Shown here: positions 11,819 through 25,100 of the stretch, in pieces
Layout of the letters: each line of letters opens with the position of its first letter
Numbering within the stretch: position 1 is the stretch's first letter
Assembly (NCBI RefSeq): GCF_018143015.1
Contig: NC_054757.1
Location: 17,846,285 to 17,910,284, forward strand
DNA from: Lytechinus variegatus
Lineage: Eukaryota; Echinodermata; Echinoidea; Temnopleuroida; Toxopneustidae
Direction of reading: 5' to 3'
DNA: 64,000 nt
Notes under the pieces: generated by a model
Seen by the model: the letters and a program-made list of their open reading frames with translations, nothing else
Databases searched by the model: none
Told to the model about the DNA's origin: nothing
Program-made: the position numbers and the translations under genes

Positions 11819-12780
11819 CTTGATTCATTCATTACAGTCATGCTGTACTTTGGGGCAAATCAAAATTTATATCACTGCAAAGAATTCCTATTGAATATCC
11901 GATAGTAAAGACATAACATAAATATATGGTATCAAATTATTTAAAAGAAGATATAGTCTTTCAAGCCATTATGCGTTCATAACATATTTCTTCCATGAAT
12001 TTGGGATTTTTGAGGTGTCAAAGTTTACTCGCACGGTAGTTGGAAACACTTATTATGTTTATTCGTGATGCTATTGCCTTGTCAAAAATGACATTGCTCT
12101 GGTCCGAAAGACCACAAATACTAAAATAAAAACATCTAAGACTAAAATAAAAGTTCCTACTATCTGTCACTTTCGTCGTCATCTAGTCATTTTTTAGGCC
12201 TATTTGTTTCTTATAACTTTGCTAACATAGCGCTTATATCAACCAAAAGACATAGGCCCTATATCAACTTTGTGAGCGCACAATTAAAAAATGTCCAATT
12301 GAGGATAAATTAAAATGTATAGCTTCATTTCAGCTAAAAACCCCTGGAGCAAATTCAGAGTTTGTATAGAATTCCTTCAGACATGCTACACCAAGTCATG
12401 TTTGGTAAATATTTACCCAACATAATCGTATAAGGAGTTCTGTACACGTTACGTTTTTATCCTGTTTGAATATTTTCAGATAGAAACATGCACGTACATA
12501 CACCTCCAATATTTTGTTAATAACTGAAATGGAAAATATATGCACTCGTAAAAATGTTTGGCAACATACTGTTTACACAACAATCGGTTAAAACTTGATC
12601 AAATTCTGGGTAGTTTTAAACGAATAATGTGTGCTTTGGGTAAACTACACAGTGCTGGAAAAAAACTACCCTGAATTGGATATTTTTTTCAAAACCATTT
12701 TTTAGCGTTACGCCCGTGGTTCAGCATCCCCCCCAGGTCTCCCTATCTCCCCAGGCCTGTCAAAGCCGTTTCCCTGCCCT
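11819..12780. other. Intergenic AT-rich DNA, no gene recognised
   Basis: Nothing coding is recognised. At 12590-12690 a short segment repeats GGGTAGTTTTAAAC/GGGTAAACTAC in both orientations and may be a decayed MITE. Confidence 0.4.
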
Positions 12781-12882
12781 GTTAGCCTTTTAGAAGAATA
12801 AAAAAAAATTAAGTCAGAAAGTTATGAGCATGGGGAGCATGCTCACTTTCTGACTTAATTCTTGTTTTATTAAAAGGCTAAC
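12781..12882. repeat. Compact ~100-bp hairpin
   Basis: The left arm starts GTTAGCCTTTTA and contains TTAAGTCAGAAAGT..GAGCATG. The right arm is its inverted repeat and ends TAAAAGGCTAAC. The loop is only a few bases (around GGGGAG). It is either a very short MITE or a transcribable hairpin about 230 bp upstream of the IVD start codon. Confidence 0.65.
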
Positions 12883-13112
12883 CTGTTTAGGTTTTATATA
12901 TGAAACTGTAACTTTCTTATTCAATATTTGACCTGGATTAATTTTCACTGGCTATCTCAGTGAATTTATGAAATTCATTGGAAAAATAAGATTTTTTTCC
13001 CAATCATCGATTTCAAGTAACTATATTGGTTAAAAATAAGTATGGTACGCCATTCATGAAATAATATCTCATCCCCTTCTTGCACGCCATACTCCCTAAT
13101 GTTATCATAAAA

Positions 13113-16100
13113 ATGGCATTTCTTGCGCGAACAGCTTTTCGGACAATTAGTCCAAAAATTTTACCGAAATTCTGTCATCCATCTATTTCATCGGCGTTAT
13201 CATGTGGCAGGAAATCATCAAGTGTCGTCAGCACCTTTTTCGAGATCGATGATGTCTTGTCAGGCCTCACGGATGAAGAAATACAGGTCGGTTCATGCAT
13301 GTTTGCTGCTGGAGGTCGGGAAAAGGGGATGTGTCGGTGGTGGGAAAGTCTGCCAGAGTTTCGGCGAACTCAGACGTTAGTTCTTGACTTCTGCAGCCTT
13401 GGGCTTTCGCTAATAATATTAATAGCTTGGCGATTTTGGTTTCGCCTTTTCCTTTCGTTATGTTTGCAGAACATTTCCTGTTTTATAGGTCTAAAAGTAA
13501 TAATTAATAATCGAAATATATCATAATATTATAATGGGACAGAAATTTGAAATTTCAGATTGGTTGCAGATGCAAGCGTGAGAGAGAATAGTTGTACTTG
13601 TACTACTTGTACTAGGGAGTTGAATGTTTTGACACTGACAGTTGTTGCCTGTTTGGTATGTTCAGTGTTGTAATTCTTAGTTGTTGTATTCTTGTAAATT
13701 TAGTCTTTGAGCTTTGTTCTTGAAGTTTTTCCTGAGCTAAAGAGTAAAGGTGATTGAATTGGACCATTGTTTGACAAGTTAACTTAAATCAAATGGTTGT
13801 GTGCTATTTAGGCCCAGTTACTGAATTCGGGTTTAGTACTAGTAGAGGAAAAATTATGTGACAAGGAAAGATGAAGAAAAACAAAAGAAGTAAACTGTAA
13901 AGGAATAGATATTAAGAATTAGAAGAAATAGAAGAAAAGGTATACTGCTAACAGAGAAAAAGAAGGCAAAAATAATTAACGGTAACAAGTACATGTACCT
14001 GTACTGCTGTAGATCTAGACAGCCGTATTATTTTGTGTTTTTTTTTAAATATTTTTGTGTACGCCCTCTTTTGGTGGAAAGTAATATGGCAAGAAAGTTT
14101 TCATTTTTCAAGCACTATTTTTAATAAAGAAAAAAATAATTCAAAGAATCAAATTTACTTAAGAACCAAGTTATAATAAAAAGCTGTAATGGAAACTGAC
14201 AGTTGTAAAAAAATCAAGCATTTGTCTAAAAGAAAAAGAAAAAATAAGCCAAACATCGTCATCCTTATATTGTGCCACACATGGAGATTTAACTGAGAAC
14301 AAGGTTTCATTGAATGAGTGGCCCTAAAAGTGAATTGAATTCTTTCGTTTTTTTTTCTTGATTTTATAAGATAGATTGTTTGGTGACAATTCAGACCAAC
14401 TTTATTTTCCACCAATAGGGGGCCCACACAAAAATGTGCTCAAAAGTACAGTTTTTGAGTGCTTTGGTGAATATAAACCAAGATGCAAAACAGTAATTTT
14501 ATTTCTGATCTTGTGAACCTGTTTAAATATGTGTGAATAAATAAATAAATAATGAAAAAGATGATTCCCAAGTTTATAATAAAAAAAATCATCTTTATGG
14601 AACTGACAACTGAGTATTTTTTGTTTAAAAAGTGGTATTTTAAAGAATTTTAAAAATGTGTAAGTAATAAATTGCATCTTTCTACATGTAGATTCACCAT
14701 AGGCAGGGTGGGTGCAGTGAACAAGTTGATACCAGTAGTCAAATGACAGTCAGTCCTTCTAAATGCTACGTAGGATTGGAGCAGTAATAATTTCCCTGTG
14801 GAAATCGGTATGGTCAGTCCCCCCATGTCTGCGCGGTCTCCCAAGTCTGCGCACCTGCGTATCTGCGCGATTCTAGTAAAAGAAGATACAACGAGCACAA
14901 ACTTTACACATGCAATACATAGGCAGGAATTCATTAAAAAATCCTACTCAAAATGGTGGAAAAATAATGAATTCAGGGCATTTCATGTGACGGCCTCAAA
15001 ATGCAGCCTTTGTCATCAAAATCCCGAATAGTGTGCAAAGTGAACGAGTGCGCAGACATGGGGTACCATTTTTTTTTTTTAATCTGAAAATGACTGCCCG
15101 AGGTTTTCTCAAGAAAATCTTATATTTTCTTTCATTTTTTTAATGAGATATTTGGTACACTTATTCTTAATAATGTAAGGAACACTATAAACAAAAGATT
15201 TTGTGAAATACGAAGAAATTCATGTTAAATCTTAACTCAAATTGTTTAGGTGCGCAGACTTGGGGCCCACCATCATACTACAAGTTGTAATTGATCAGTA
15301 TACAAATAGCGAATAGGCATGAGTGGGATGGTGCGAGATTTCGCAGGAGGTGAAAGAAAGATGCTCTATTCATCGAAGAGTTGGCCGAGTGGAATAGAAT
15401 GTTTCTTTCCCCAAATGCAAAATCTTGCACTATTGCACGAATAAGAATATTCGCTATTTGTGTTGTACAATGCCTCAGAGCTTAGTGAAAATATTTTTTA
15501 AAAAGAAGATTTTTTCCCTGCAGTATATATGAAAAGGGAGCAAAATATTGAAAGCAAAAAGCAAATCCCACACGGAAAATGACCTTTGGCAGCATTGCGC
15601 ATTTAGCCAGCAGGCTTATACGCGTATTGCGCCTTCATTTTACTGAGCACAGTTAATCAAACCGTATTGTGACGTCACCTCCTAAAGCCATGCAACGGTA
15701 CATTTTGGATGGTACGTCGTGAGTGCAACGGTATGATTGTTTGACATTCAGTCTCCCATTTGATTGCGTACAAGCTAAGTAAGCGTTGTACAATACAATC
15801 ACTTTTCATAATTTTTCTTTCTTTTCTTTTTTGTCTGTCAGTTGAGAGAGACAGTATTCAAGTTTGCCAAGGAACATGTCTACCCCATTGCTGCTGAGGT
15901 GGATAAGACCGATAAATTCGTCGGAATGAGGGTGAGTAGTTTTTTGTTAAAAGCCCCAAGTACATGATATTGGTGGATATTAAAATATAATTCAAAGTCA
16001 GGGTGAGGATGATTTAAGGATGACTTTTAAACCTTTATTGTGCCAAACCAGGTTTAAGGTTCAATAATTTTGATTCCCTTCAGCTAAAGTCATCTAGAGT

Positions 16101-19100
16101 CCCATCTTATTATAATTTTTATTGTTTACAAGCATTTGAATGCAAAATTTGTAAGTTTGTTGTTTGTTTTTTTGTGAAGATTTTGTAGATCCACGGAAAG
16201 TTCTTTCCCATGGTGTTAAAACAGTATTACAGGCTTATTTCTCATTGAGCACAAGAAAGGTCACCATTGTACATAATGTTTATGGAAGGGGGATGACAGT
16301 GCCTGCATACCTAAGTAACTATTTAAGTTTAACATGTATTTCTTTTCATTTCACGAAATTTTTCATTTGATAATGTTCCCTACATCCTTATGAGTAAGTG
16401 TGCCAAAATATTTGTTGTTTTAAAGAAATGTATGATTTTTCTGGAAAAATTGGCCAGATTGAACACACGATTCAGTGATTTTGAAGACAAACGCTGCATT
16501 TTGAGGCTGTCACATGAAATGACTAAGATTCATTATTTTGCCCCCATTTTAGTTTTTTATCTGTGTATTATATGTTTAAAGTTTGTGGTCGTTACATATC
16601 TTTAAAACTAGGGGACCTTACCATACATTTTTTACTCCTTCATGACTTGGCCCTGGCAGGGAATAAACAGTTAAAATCTATTTCAGATTGAAATTCTATT
16701 CTCTGAGATTTGATTGGTCTACAACTTCTAAAAATGGCTACTGATATATCTATTTTGACTGTATTTTCATGTATGATAAAGATATGATGATTTTTGTTGT
16801 TATTTATGATTTCATCAGGTCATTGATGAAAAACGGTTTTATGTTGATCTTTTGTACCTTGAATATATTCTAGTAAATAAATACATCTCAGCCCGGGCAT
16901 TAATAAGTCATATCCATCAATTGATATGAATTGTTTTCATTTGAATGCTGAAAACATTTCTTGTGATTGTATATTACTTGACAATAGGGAAAGAATTTTG
17001 ATAAAATTTATTGATTGAAGATAAATATAGGCCTTTTGTAAATTATATATATATATTATCTTATTTGTTTTGAAATCAGGATTTCTGGAAGAAGGCAGGA
17101 GAAATGGGTTTCCATGGAATAACTGCACCAGGTAAACAGAAAAAAAAACAATGAAATGTGAGATGTGTTACTTGTTATAGTTACTTGTACTCGTGACGTA
17201 AAGATGTGTCAACCATGTCAATGACAGTGACAAGAAAGTATGAGATTCGTGTTCATTGCAGTCATTTTCCAAATCAACAAAATGTATGAAAGCACCTCTC
17301 TGTGAAAAACTTGTTGCTAAATATTGCATTTTTTGTCTTTAAGAATATAGTTGTAACATTCCAGTTTTCAGTCAAACCTAACTAATGACAAAATAATTAT
17401 ATGGAAATAGTAGAGCGCTTCTTGTCAAATTCAGCAATTTTCCAAAGCAACAGAATGTTTTTGTGAAAGTATATCTTTGTAAAAAAAAACCTAACTCCTG
17501 TTGTATTTTCTATTGTCTCTATATAATTGTTATATTCCAATCCTACAGCCAAACATGCTTTGTGAACCAAAAGTTGATTTTACTTGAATGGATGTGCTGT
17601 ACTTCTGATTGAAACTACTGAATGTACATGTATTAAAGTAACCTGTCCATGAAGAGCCATCTTTTGGTCCGTATTCTGATTTCTGGTTTATTCTGGTCTA
17701 TTTTCAAACTCTGCGCTAAAATTCTTAGAAGCCAAACTTGTCAAAATTTTGTTTGCATTGTTTGTTTTTTACTGGGCTTTTTCATAATTCTTTAATGCTA
17801 AATAGACTGGGCTATTTCGACGCCTAAGAAGACTGGGGGGGGGCTGATTCAGCCCCCCTTATGATCTCGGCCGTCGATCGCGCGATCGCGACGAAAATTG
17901 GCACACGCGTTACCCATGGCATTATCTACAAAACTATAACATCAAATTCTGCAAAAATCTCATGTTTCATTAATTATGCTAATTTATGCGTAAAATCATA
18001 AGTTTGCTGTAATTAATAAAATAATGCCCCTGAAATGCTAATTTTTGTTTCACATACTCTAGATAGGCATCTGATCAAATTTATTGAAAAAAAATTTCAA
18101 CATCACATTTAATTTCTTATGTATTCTATTGTTTTCTAAATTTCTTATGTATTTCTTTGTTTTTCGACTTTTTGTTTTTTATTGTTTTTTCAATGGAAAT
18201 TGTCGGGGACTTTATTTGGACCATAAAAAGATAAAATTAATTGATTTTAAGCAGTAAAAGGAAAAATAATGATACATTTATGAATTTTGGTTCAAAATAC
18301 TATTTGCATTGGATTTGTACACAAATTCACGTTTTTGAGTAATTTTGAGTGTGCATGCACTTACGAAATGTTGCGTAATTTCCGAACCGCGTACCCAGGG
18401 GTCACAATTTTGGTCTCAAAAGTTGCGCGAGACTTGAAAGTAAAAAGTCAGTGAGCGACGCGGTCAAAAAATTTTGCACGGCGGATTTATCGCGAAAAAT
18501 GTCGAGGGGGGGGCTGAATCAGCCCCCCCCCCAGTCTTTTTAGGGCTTTTTCATAATTCTTTAATGGTGAAGACATCAGTCCTATACAATTAAGAATGAT
18601 TTTAGACTCAAATTGGCTGATACATTTAATCTGTATTGAAAAAGATTTATTGTTGTGTTGTTGTTGGGATCTATGTTGCACTTTTGCTTTCAACCAGACT
18701 TAAATGAAACAAATCAATACAAGATGTAGAGTCATGATAACTTGATGATGATGATGATGATGAGAAATACATGAGTAAGTCTGATGGTGACTGTACTCTG
18801 AATTATATAAATTAGACTCTTCAAACTGATGTAATATGAAATGTAAACTATTCTGTACATAGCTCTATCTCTAAACTATTCTCAAATCTAAATCCAATCT
18901 CTATATCTGTAACCAATCTCTATTCTCTATTCTTCAATCTTTTCTGATTTGGGTTCAGAAGTGAACCCCTTTCATATTGGTCTGGTCAAGACTCTCTACA
19001 ACCAAACAGGTGTTGGTCAACCTTGGACGCTTGACCAAAACAATCTGTACGTCATAAATTTACTCTGAATCGGGGGAGTTGTCCTTTTAGGGAGAACATG

Positions 19101-22100
19101 AAATGTAATGAATAAGAAACCCATAAAATGTGTGTGTCAGAAGTTTAGCAGGAAAAAGAGTGAGTAATACTTTCTTGAGAAAGTTGGTATTGGTAAAAAT
19201 AGTTTCTTGTTAATACTTCCTGTAGAAGTATTGATTAAGTATTGATTATGTATTGGTATATTATTGAATATGTGAGATATGACTTACCATCACATAACAT
19301 TATGGCCCGTATTCTGAAGTCGGGTTTAACTTAAACTCAGGTTTAAAGTTGTGGTCTAAGTATGGGAAGCCAAAAGTGTCAAAAATTTTATTAAGTTGTA
19401 TGTTTCTTATGCTTACTGTGCGCTTTCCTGATTCATTGATGGTGAAGACAATCATCTATTTATACTTCCTACACAATTATGAATGATTTGAGAGCCAAAT
19501 GAGCTGAAAGTATGATATCTCTACTGTTAGTGATTATGTAGCAATTGGCTGTCCATACTTAAACCACAACTTTAAACCTGAGTTTAAGTTAAACCTGACT
19601 TCAGAATACGGACCTTAGTCACAAATGGCTATCCTTACTTGAACCAAAGCTTTAGACCAGAGTTAGAATCAAGCCCCCACTTCAGAATATTGGACTTTGT
19701 CTCTGCTTTGGGTGGACATATACAGGTTTCATTGTAATAGTACTGTTTATAAAAGCAGAATATTATCCATTATTATCTAGTAAATTATCAATTTAATGTT
19801 CTTTCCTTAAGTTGAGTACGGTGGATTGGGGGGGCTCCTTGTTGGACCAGGTCCTGATCTTGGAGGAGATAGCGAGGGCGTCGGCTTCCATTTCTCTCTC
19901 CATGGGGGCGCACTCCAACTTATGCATTAATCAGATGGTACGCAACGCCAGCCCGGAGCAGAAAGAGAAATACTTACCAGGGGTGAGTTCAAGCCTTGCT
20001 TTAGTTTTGGTAAATCCCCCGAAACTGAGTGTTACTGTTCCGTTTCATTACTTGATTAGATAATGTACATGTACGTGCCCCAAATTAGTGGTGGTGTTAA
20101 GGATGTAACTTAAAATTGTGCTTATTGGATGAATTTTCTGATTTTAGATCAGAGTTAAAGGTCAGGTCCAGAAAAATGTTGACTTGAATCAATAGAGAAA
20201 AATCAGACAAGCACAATGCTGAAAACTTCATCAAAATCGGATTTAGAATAAGAAAGATATGACATTTCAAAGTTTCGCTTATTTTTAACAAAATAGTTAT
20301 ACGAATGAGCCAGTTACATCCAAATGGGAGAGTCGATGATGTCACTCACTCACTATTTCTGTTGTTTTTTTATTGTTTGAATTATACAATATTTCTATTT
20401 TTACGAATTTGACGATTAGGACCTCCTTGTCTGAAGCACAAAATCTTAAAATAATGGAATTCCACATGTTCAGGAAGGAATGAAACTTCATTTCACATGA
20501 CAATGACAAGAAAATAAAAATATTTCATATAATAAAATACAAAAGAAATAGTGAGTGAATGATGTCATCAGTTCCTCATTTGCATACCGACCGAGATGTG
20601 CTTATAACTGTTTTGTTAAATGAAGCAAAACTTTAAAATGCCATAACTTTTTATTTTACATCCGATTTTGATGAAATTTTCAGTGTTATGCTTGTTGAAT
20701 TTTTCTCTTTTTATTCAAATCAAGTTTTTGTTGGGGTGGACTTGTCCTTTAAATGTGATCTATTGGGTGCCGGATTAAAATAGAATATCTGTGTATTTTC
20801 GTCTATTCATTTGTTTATTTATTCACACATATTTAAACAGGTCAAAAAGATCAGAGATATAATTAGTGTTTTCCATCTTGGCCCTGTTGCATAAAAAACA
20901 TAGTAAAATAGTAAATTACAGTAACAAGTTACAATTTATATAAAAAACAGGGTAATACATAATGAAATATCCAAGTAATAAAAAAACATAGTTACATTAT
21001 TGAAGGCCTTAGTAAAATGAATGGCAGAAAAGAAATAAATTGGCCTATAATAAAATATTACCTTAGCAAATATATAAACAACAGCAAAAACAAGTAGGGG
21101 TTTACAGATGTGAAAATCATAGACAGTTATATGTATAAAATATTAAAATGCGAATAACATGTACTTATATAATCCAACTTCAGAGATTGGATGATAATGA
21201 CATTACATTTAGATCTTTTGTATAGAAACTTGAAAACATCTTAGGATTGAGATCTTATTTATCAATAATAATCATAGTAATAGGGATTATGATTAGTAAA
21301 GCGCCATCTATCTAGAAACAATCTATTCCGAGGCACTTTGTTGTTATTATTACCTTGGCTTAAGCTCGAGCTGCCTTTCGGCGCTCATGCATTCAAAGAA
21401 TTGATCCTGCTGGGTACCCATTCACCTGACAAGGGTAGAGTGCAGCACAGTGTGGATAAATTTCTTGCTGACAGAAAACATGCCATGGCTAGGATTCCAA
21501 ACCCACGACCCTCTGTTTGAAAAGTAAGAGTCAGAACCATGAGACCACGATACACCCTCACAATTATGTGGGTAATGATATATGTGCAATTTATAAAAAA
21601 AATTCTGATGTACCAAACTCTGAATAGATGTTGTTTGAAGGTTTGCATGGTGGCATGTACAATTGCTGATGTGGTTTACGGAACACCATGTGGAGTGTTA
21701 TAGAAACAGTGGATGGAAGGAGAGAAGAAGTGGATAGGCGAGAAAGTGGAGATTTGAGAATAGAGTATTCTTTCTTGAAAATAGTCCTGAAAAGGACTGT
21801 AAACCAGAAGGAATGTTGAGTGAGAGCAGCTTGAGTAGTAGAGCTGATGAGGAGATGCTGGCTTGAGTCGGCGAGTAGAGATGATGAGTAGTAGAGAGAC
21901 TCGACGTTTCGGACAGGTTGACTGTCCGTCTTCAGGAGAATAATTCACATAGATCTGTTTATCATTTTTGCTGTAGCTAATAAGAGGTGATCAGATAGGA
22001 GCACTTGCCATGAGTGAAGCTGGAAGTGGGTCAGATGTTCTGTCGATGAAATTGAAAGCCGAGAAAAAAGGTACAAGATATCAATTGTTCTTCAAAGTGT

Positions 22101-25100
22101 AGCAATTAAAAAAAAATTACAGATGCTCTATAATCTTCCCTATCAGATCACAGTGAGCAAATTGCTGTTTGTAGCTGCTTTACAGCATGTGTGTGTGTGT
22201 AATTGAGTGTTGTCAGACGTGTATCAGTCAGATATGATTATTTACATCTGGGACCGACCTTTATATGTCACCATCTGCATCAGTTCATAAATTTCCCCAA
22301 TGTAGCTTGGATTATAGGCGCACACCACAATGCCCAGTTGAATATGTTTCTTATAGCCGCTTGTAGCCATTTCGAAAATCAGCTACACAGAGACAGCTGC
22401 AAAGTGATTAATTTTTGTTAATTTTCCGCAGCTTAGCTCATTGACTGAGCACAGACTTTTCTTTTGTCATATCCCTTTTTAATTGTCTATATGCTATTTC
22501 ACAATTATAAATGAGCAAGTTTCATCTCCTTTTCGGCGCAGTCATTTATACCCAGCCAAAAGGGATAAGTGTTCGGTCAAACATGAACCAAATTTATTGT
22601 CGACTTGTTACAGTTTAGTTATATCAGTGTTGAGGTATGATAGTGGTAATGGTTATAATGATAAAGAAGTTGTGAGAAAGTCGGTCATCACATTGTCTCT
22701 CACCAAACTAATCTTCTAGGTGACTACTATGTCCTCAATGGGAACAAGTTCTGGATCACAAATGGATGCGACGCAGATGTTCTTCTGGTTTACGCAAAGA
22801 CTGATCTCAATGCTGAACCAAAGAATGGGATCACAACGTTCATTATTGAGAGGGTAAGGAAGACAGATCACAGTGATCAACTTGTAGCCCTTTTATCTCC
22901 CTTTTTATCGCCATTTTGTAGCCCTTTTGAGAAAGAAAACAGTGAATTTTGTCCATTAAGCTTTCTCCATAGACTTTAGTTATGGAAGGGCTACAAAAGA
23001 GCGGAGTTTGTCAATTTTTCATTGCTTATTGTTTTTAATACTGTGAATATATGTATACAAAACAGCTTCAAATTTTTATTGTAGGTGGAATGAGAATTGC
23101 AAGCTCCATATTAATGACCTCCCCTTTACAGAAGTAGAAGAGTTGATGAATAGATAAATTAATAAATGAATATATTTATCTGTTTGTATTGAGATTACAA
23201 ATTTATGAATGTCACTTTATTTTCTGCTCATTGATATGTATTTATGTATATCCATTTTTCTAATTGGTTTGTGAAAAATTGAAAAGAAACAGAATGAACC
23301 AGTAAAATCAAATAGATTAATTACTGAAGAGAAGTACATCTAGATGTATAGATTGAATTGTTATTTATTTTTATATTATGAAAAAGTAATAACAAAATAG
23401 GATTGTGAAACTGTGCAAGCGAAAGAAGAGAAATATCAGACAAGGATCTATGAAATCTGTGTCATTCGTCTAATCCTGAAAATAAAATTGGCCCTTCTCT
23501 TGTTCTACATTGAATTTGTGTTTTCAGGGTATGGAAGGGTTCCATTCAGCTCAGAGAGTAGATAAGCTTGGGATGAGAGGATCAAGCACGTGTGAACTGG
23601 TCTTTGAAGATTGTAAAGTGCCGGGTAGGAAGATACTTTCCAACAAGATACCTTTAGGGCCATTTAAAGGAATGGTCCAGGCTGAAAATATTTATTTCTC
23701 AATAAATGGAGTAAAATTCACAGAGCAAACTGCTGAAAATTTAATCAAAATCGGATAACAAATAACAAAGTTAATGAATTTTAAAGACTTGCATTATTAA
23801 ACAGTTCTAGGCATGTCTTTATGAATATTCATTAGGTGGGCTTGTGATGTCATATTCCCACTTGTTCTTTTGTATTTTATGATATGAAATTAGTTTTTTT
23901 TTCAAAATTTTTTCTACCAAGAACTAAAACAATTGGATTGACAACTGATTAAGTGCATTAGATATTTATTGCTGCAACTTATTTCATCATAATGGAGACA
24001 CATCATTTACACATTTATGATTTCATGTAATAACATAAGAAAAAGGAAAGTGGGGATGTGACATCATCATCACACCTAATGAATAGTCATGATGGTGTGC
24101 ATATAACCAATTTCACAAATTATTGATAAACTTTAAAATTTAATATTTGTTATCCAATTTTGATGAAACTTTCAACATTTTGCTCCATGAATTTAACTCT
24201 GTTTATTTAGATATGAATATTTTCAGCCCAGACCATCCTTTTTAAATGACAAGGGGGTTTTCAAACCACGGTGGAAGTATACAGAAGAGTTTTAGTCAAA
24301 GAATGTCTTGGAAGAGGTTAACAAGTCAAAATCCAAGGGGGAAATGTGGACCTATTTAGGGGCCCATTACAGAAAGAATTGCAATCAGTCGCAACTCTAA
24401 AAATCATGCGCAACTTGATTTTCTACCAATCAACAGCGCGCATTTGGGACTTGCGATTGATTTTTTGGCTTGCATTTAAACGCAACTCTTTCTGCAACAG
24501 GCCCCAGATTTGTTATTAGCTGGCTCTCCGTCGGCTTTTAAACTGTTACCCTTTGAGTTTTCTTTGCATGCCTGTCTTGCCTGTCATAGTATTACCAAAG
24601 GACGGATGAGTTTTGGAAAATGTTGAAAGAAAATTTAAGATTGTGCACTCAGAGACAGATCTTTATCTGACAATTATGTGCTTTTTGTCTTCTGTTCATT
24701 TTTGGAAGGCTGTCTGTTATTCAAGGCCTTGGGGGAACAGTAACCTTTTTTCTGCTGCATTGTGAGAAACTGATTTTAATATCTAAAGGAGATGCTTTAA
24801 TGATAATAATAAACAGTTCTTGTATAGCGCATATAACAATTATGAATAATGTCTCTATGCGCTACCAAAGGACTTGGATATTATTACCCCAGCTGTAGCT
24901 AGGCAGCCATAATTACTAAGATTACAGCGCACATGCATTTCAAGGAATGAATTCCTGCCAGGTACCCATTCACCTCACAATGTGGATGAATTTCTTGCTG
25001 AAGGAAATTACGCCATGGCTGGGATTCGAACCCAAGACCCTCTGTTTCAAGGTCCGGAGACTTATCCTCTGGGCCACAACGCTCCACTTTATGTGGTGTA

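Noticed and set aside
23510-23758. Longer IVD exon 7 reading on through [14 protein letters not shown]
   Set aside because: The frame stays open into a MITE, but stopping at the GTAGGA donor after 23624 joins exon 8 in phase and gives the conserved CKVPVENVLGG sequence.
25015-25086. tRNA gene candidates from A-box/B-box sequences (also 35830-35899 and 21490-21556)
   Set aside because: They are heads of dispersed SINE copies with a common body and tail. The cloverleaf does not close convincingly and copies are multiple.
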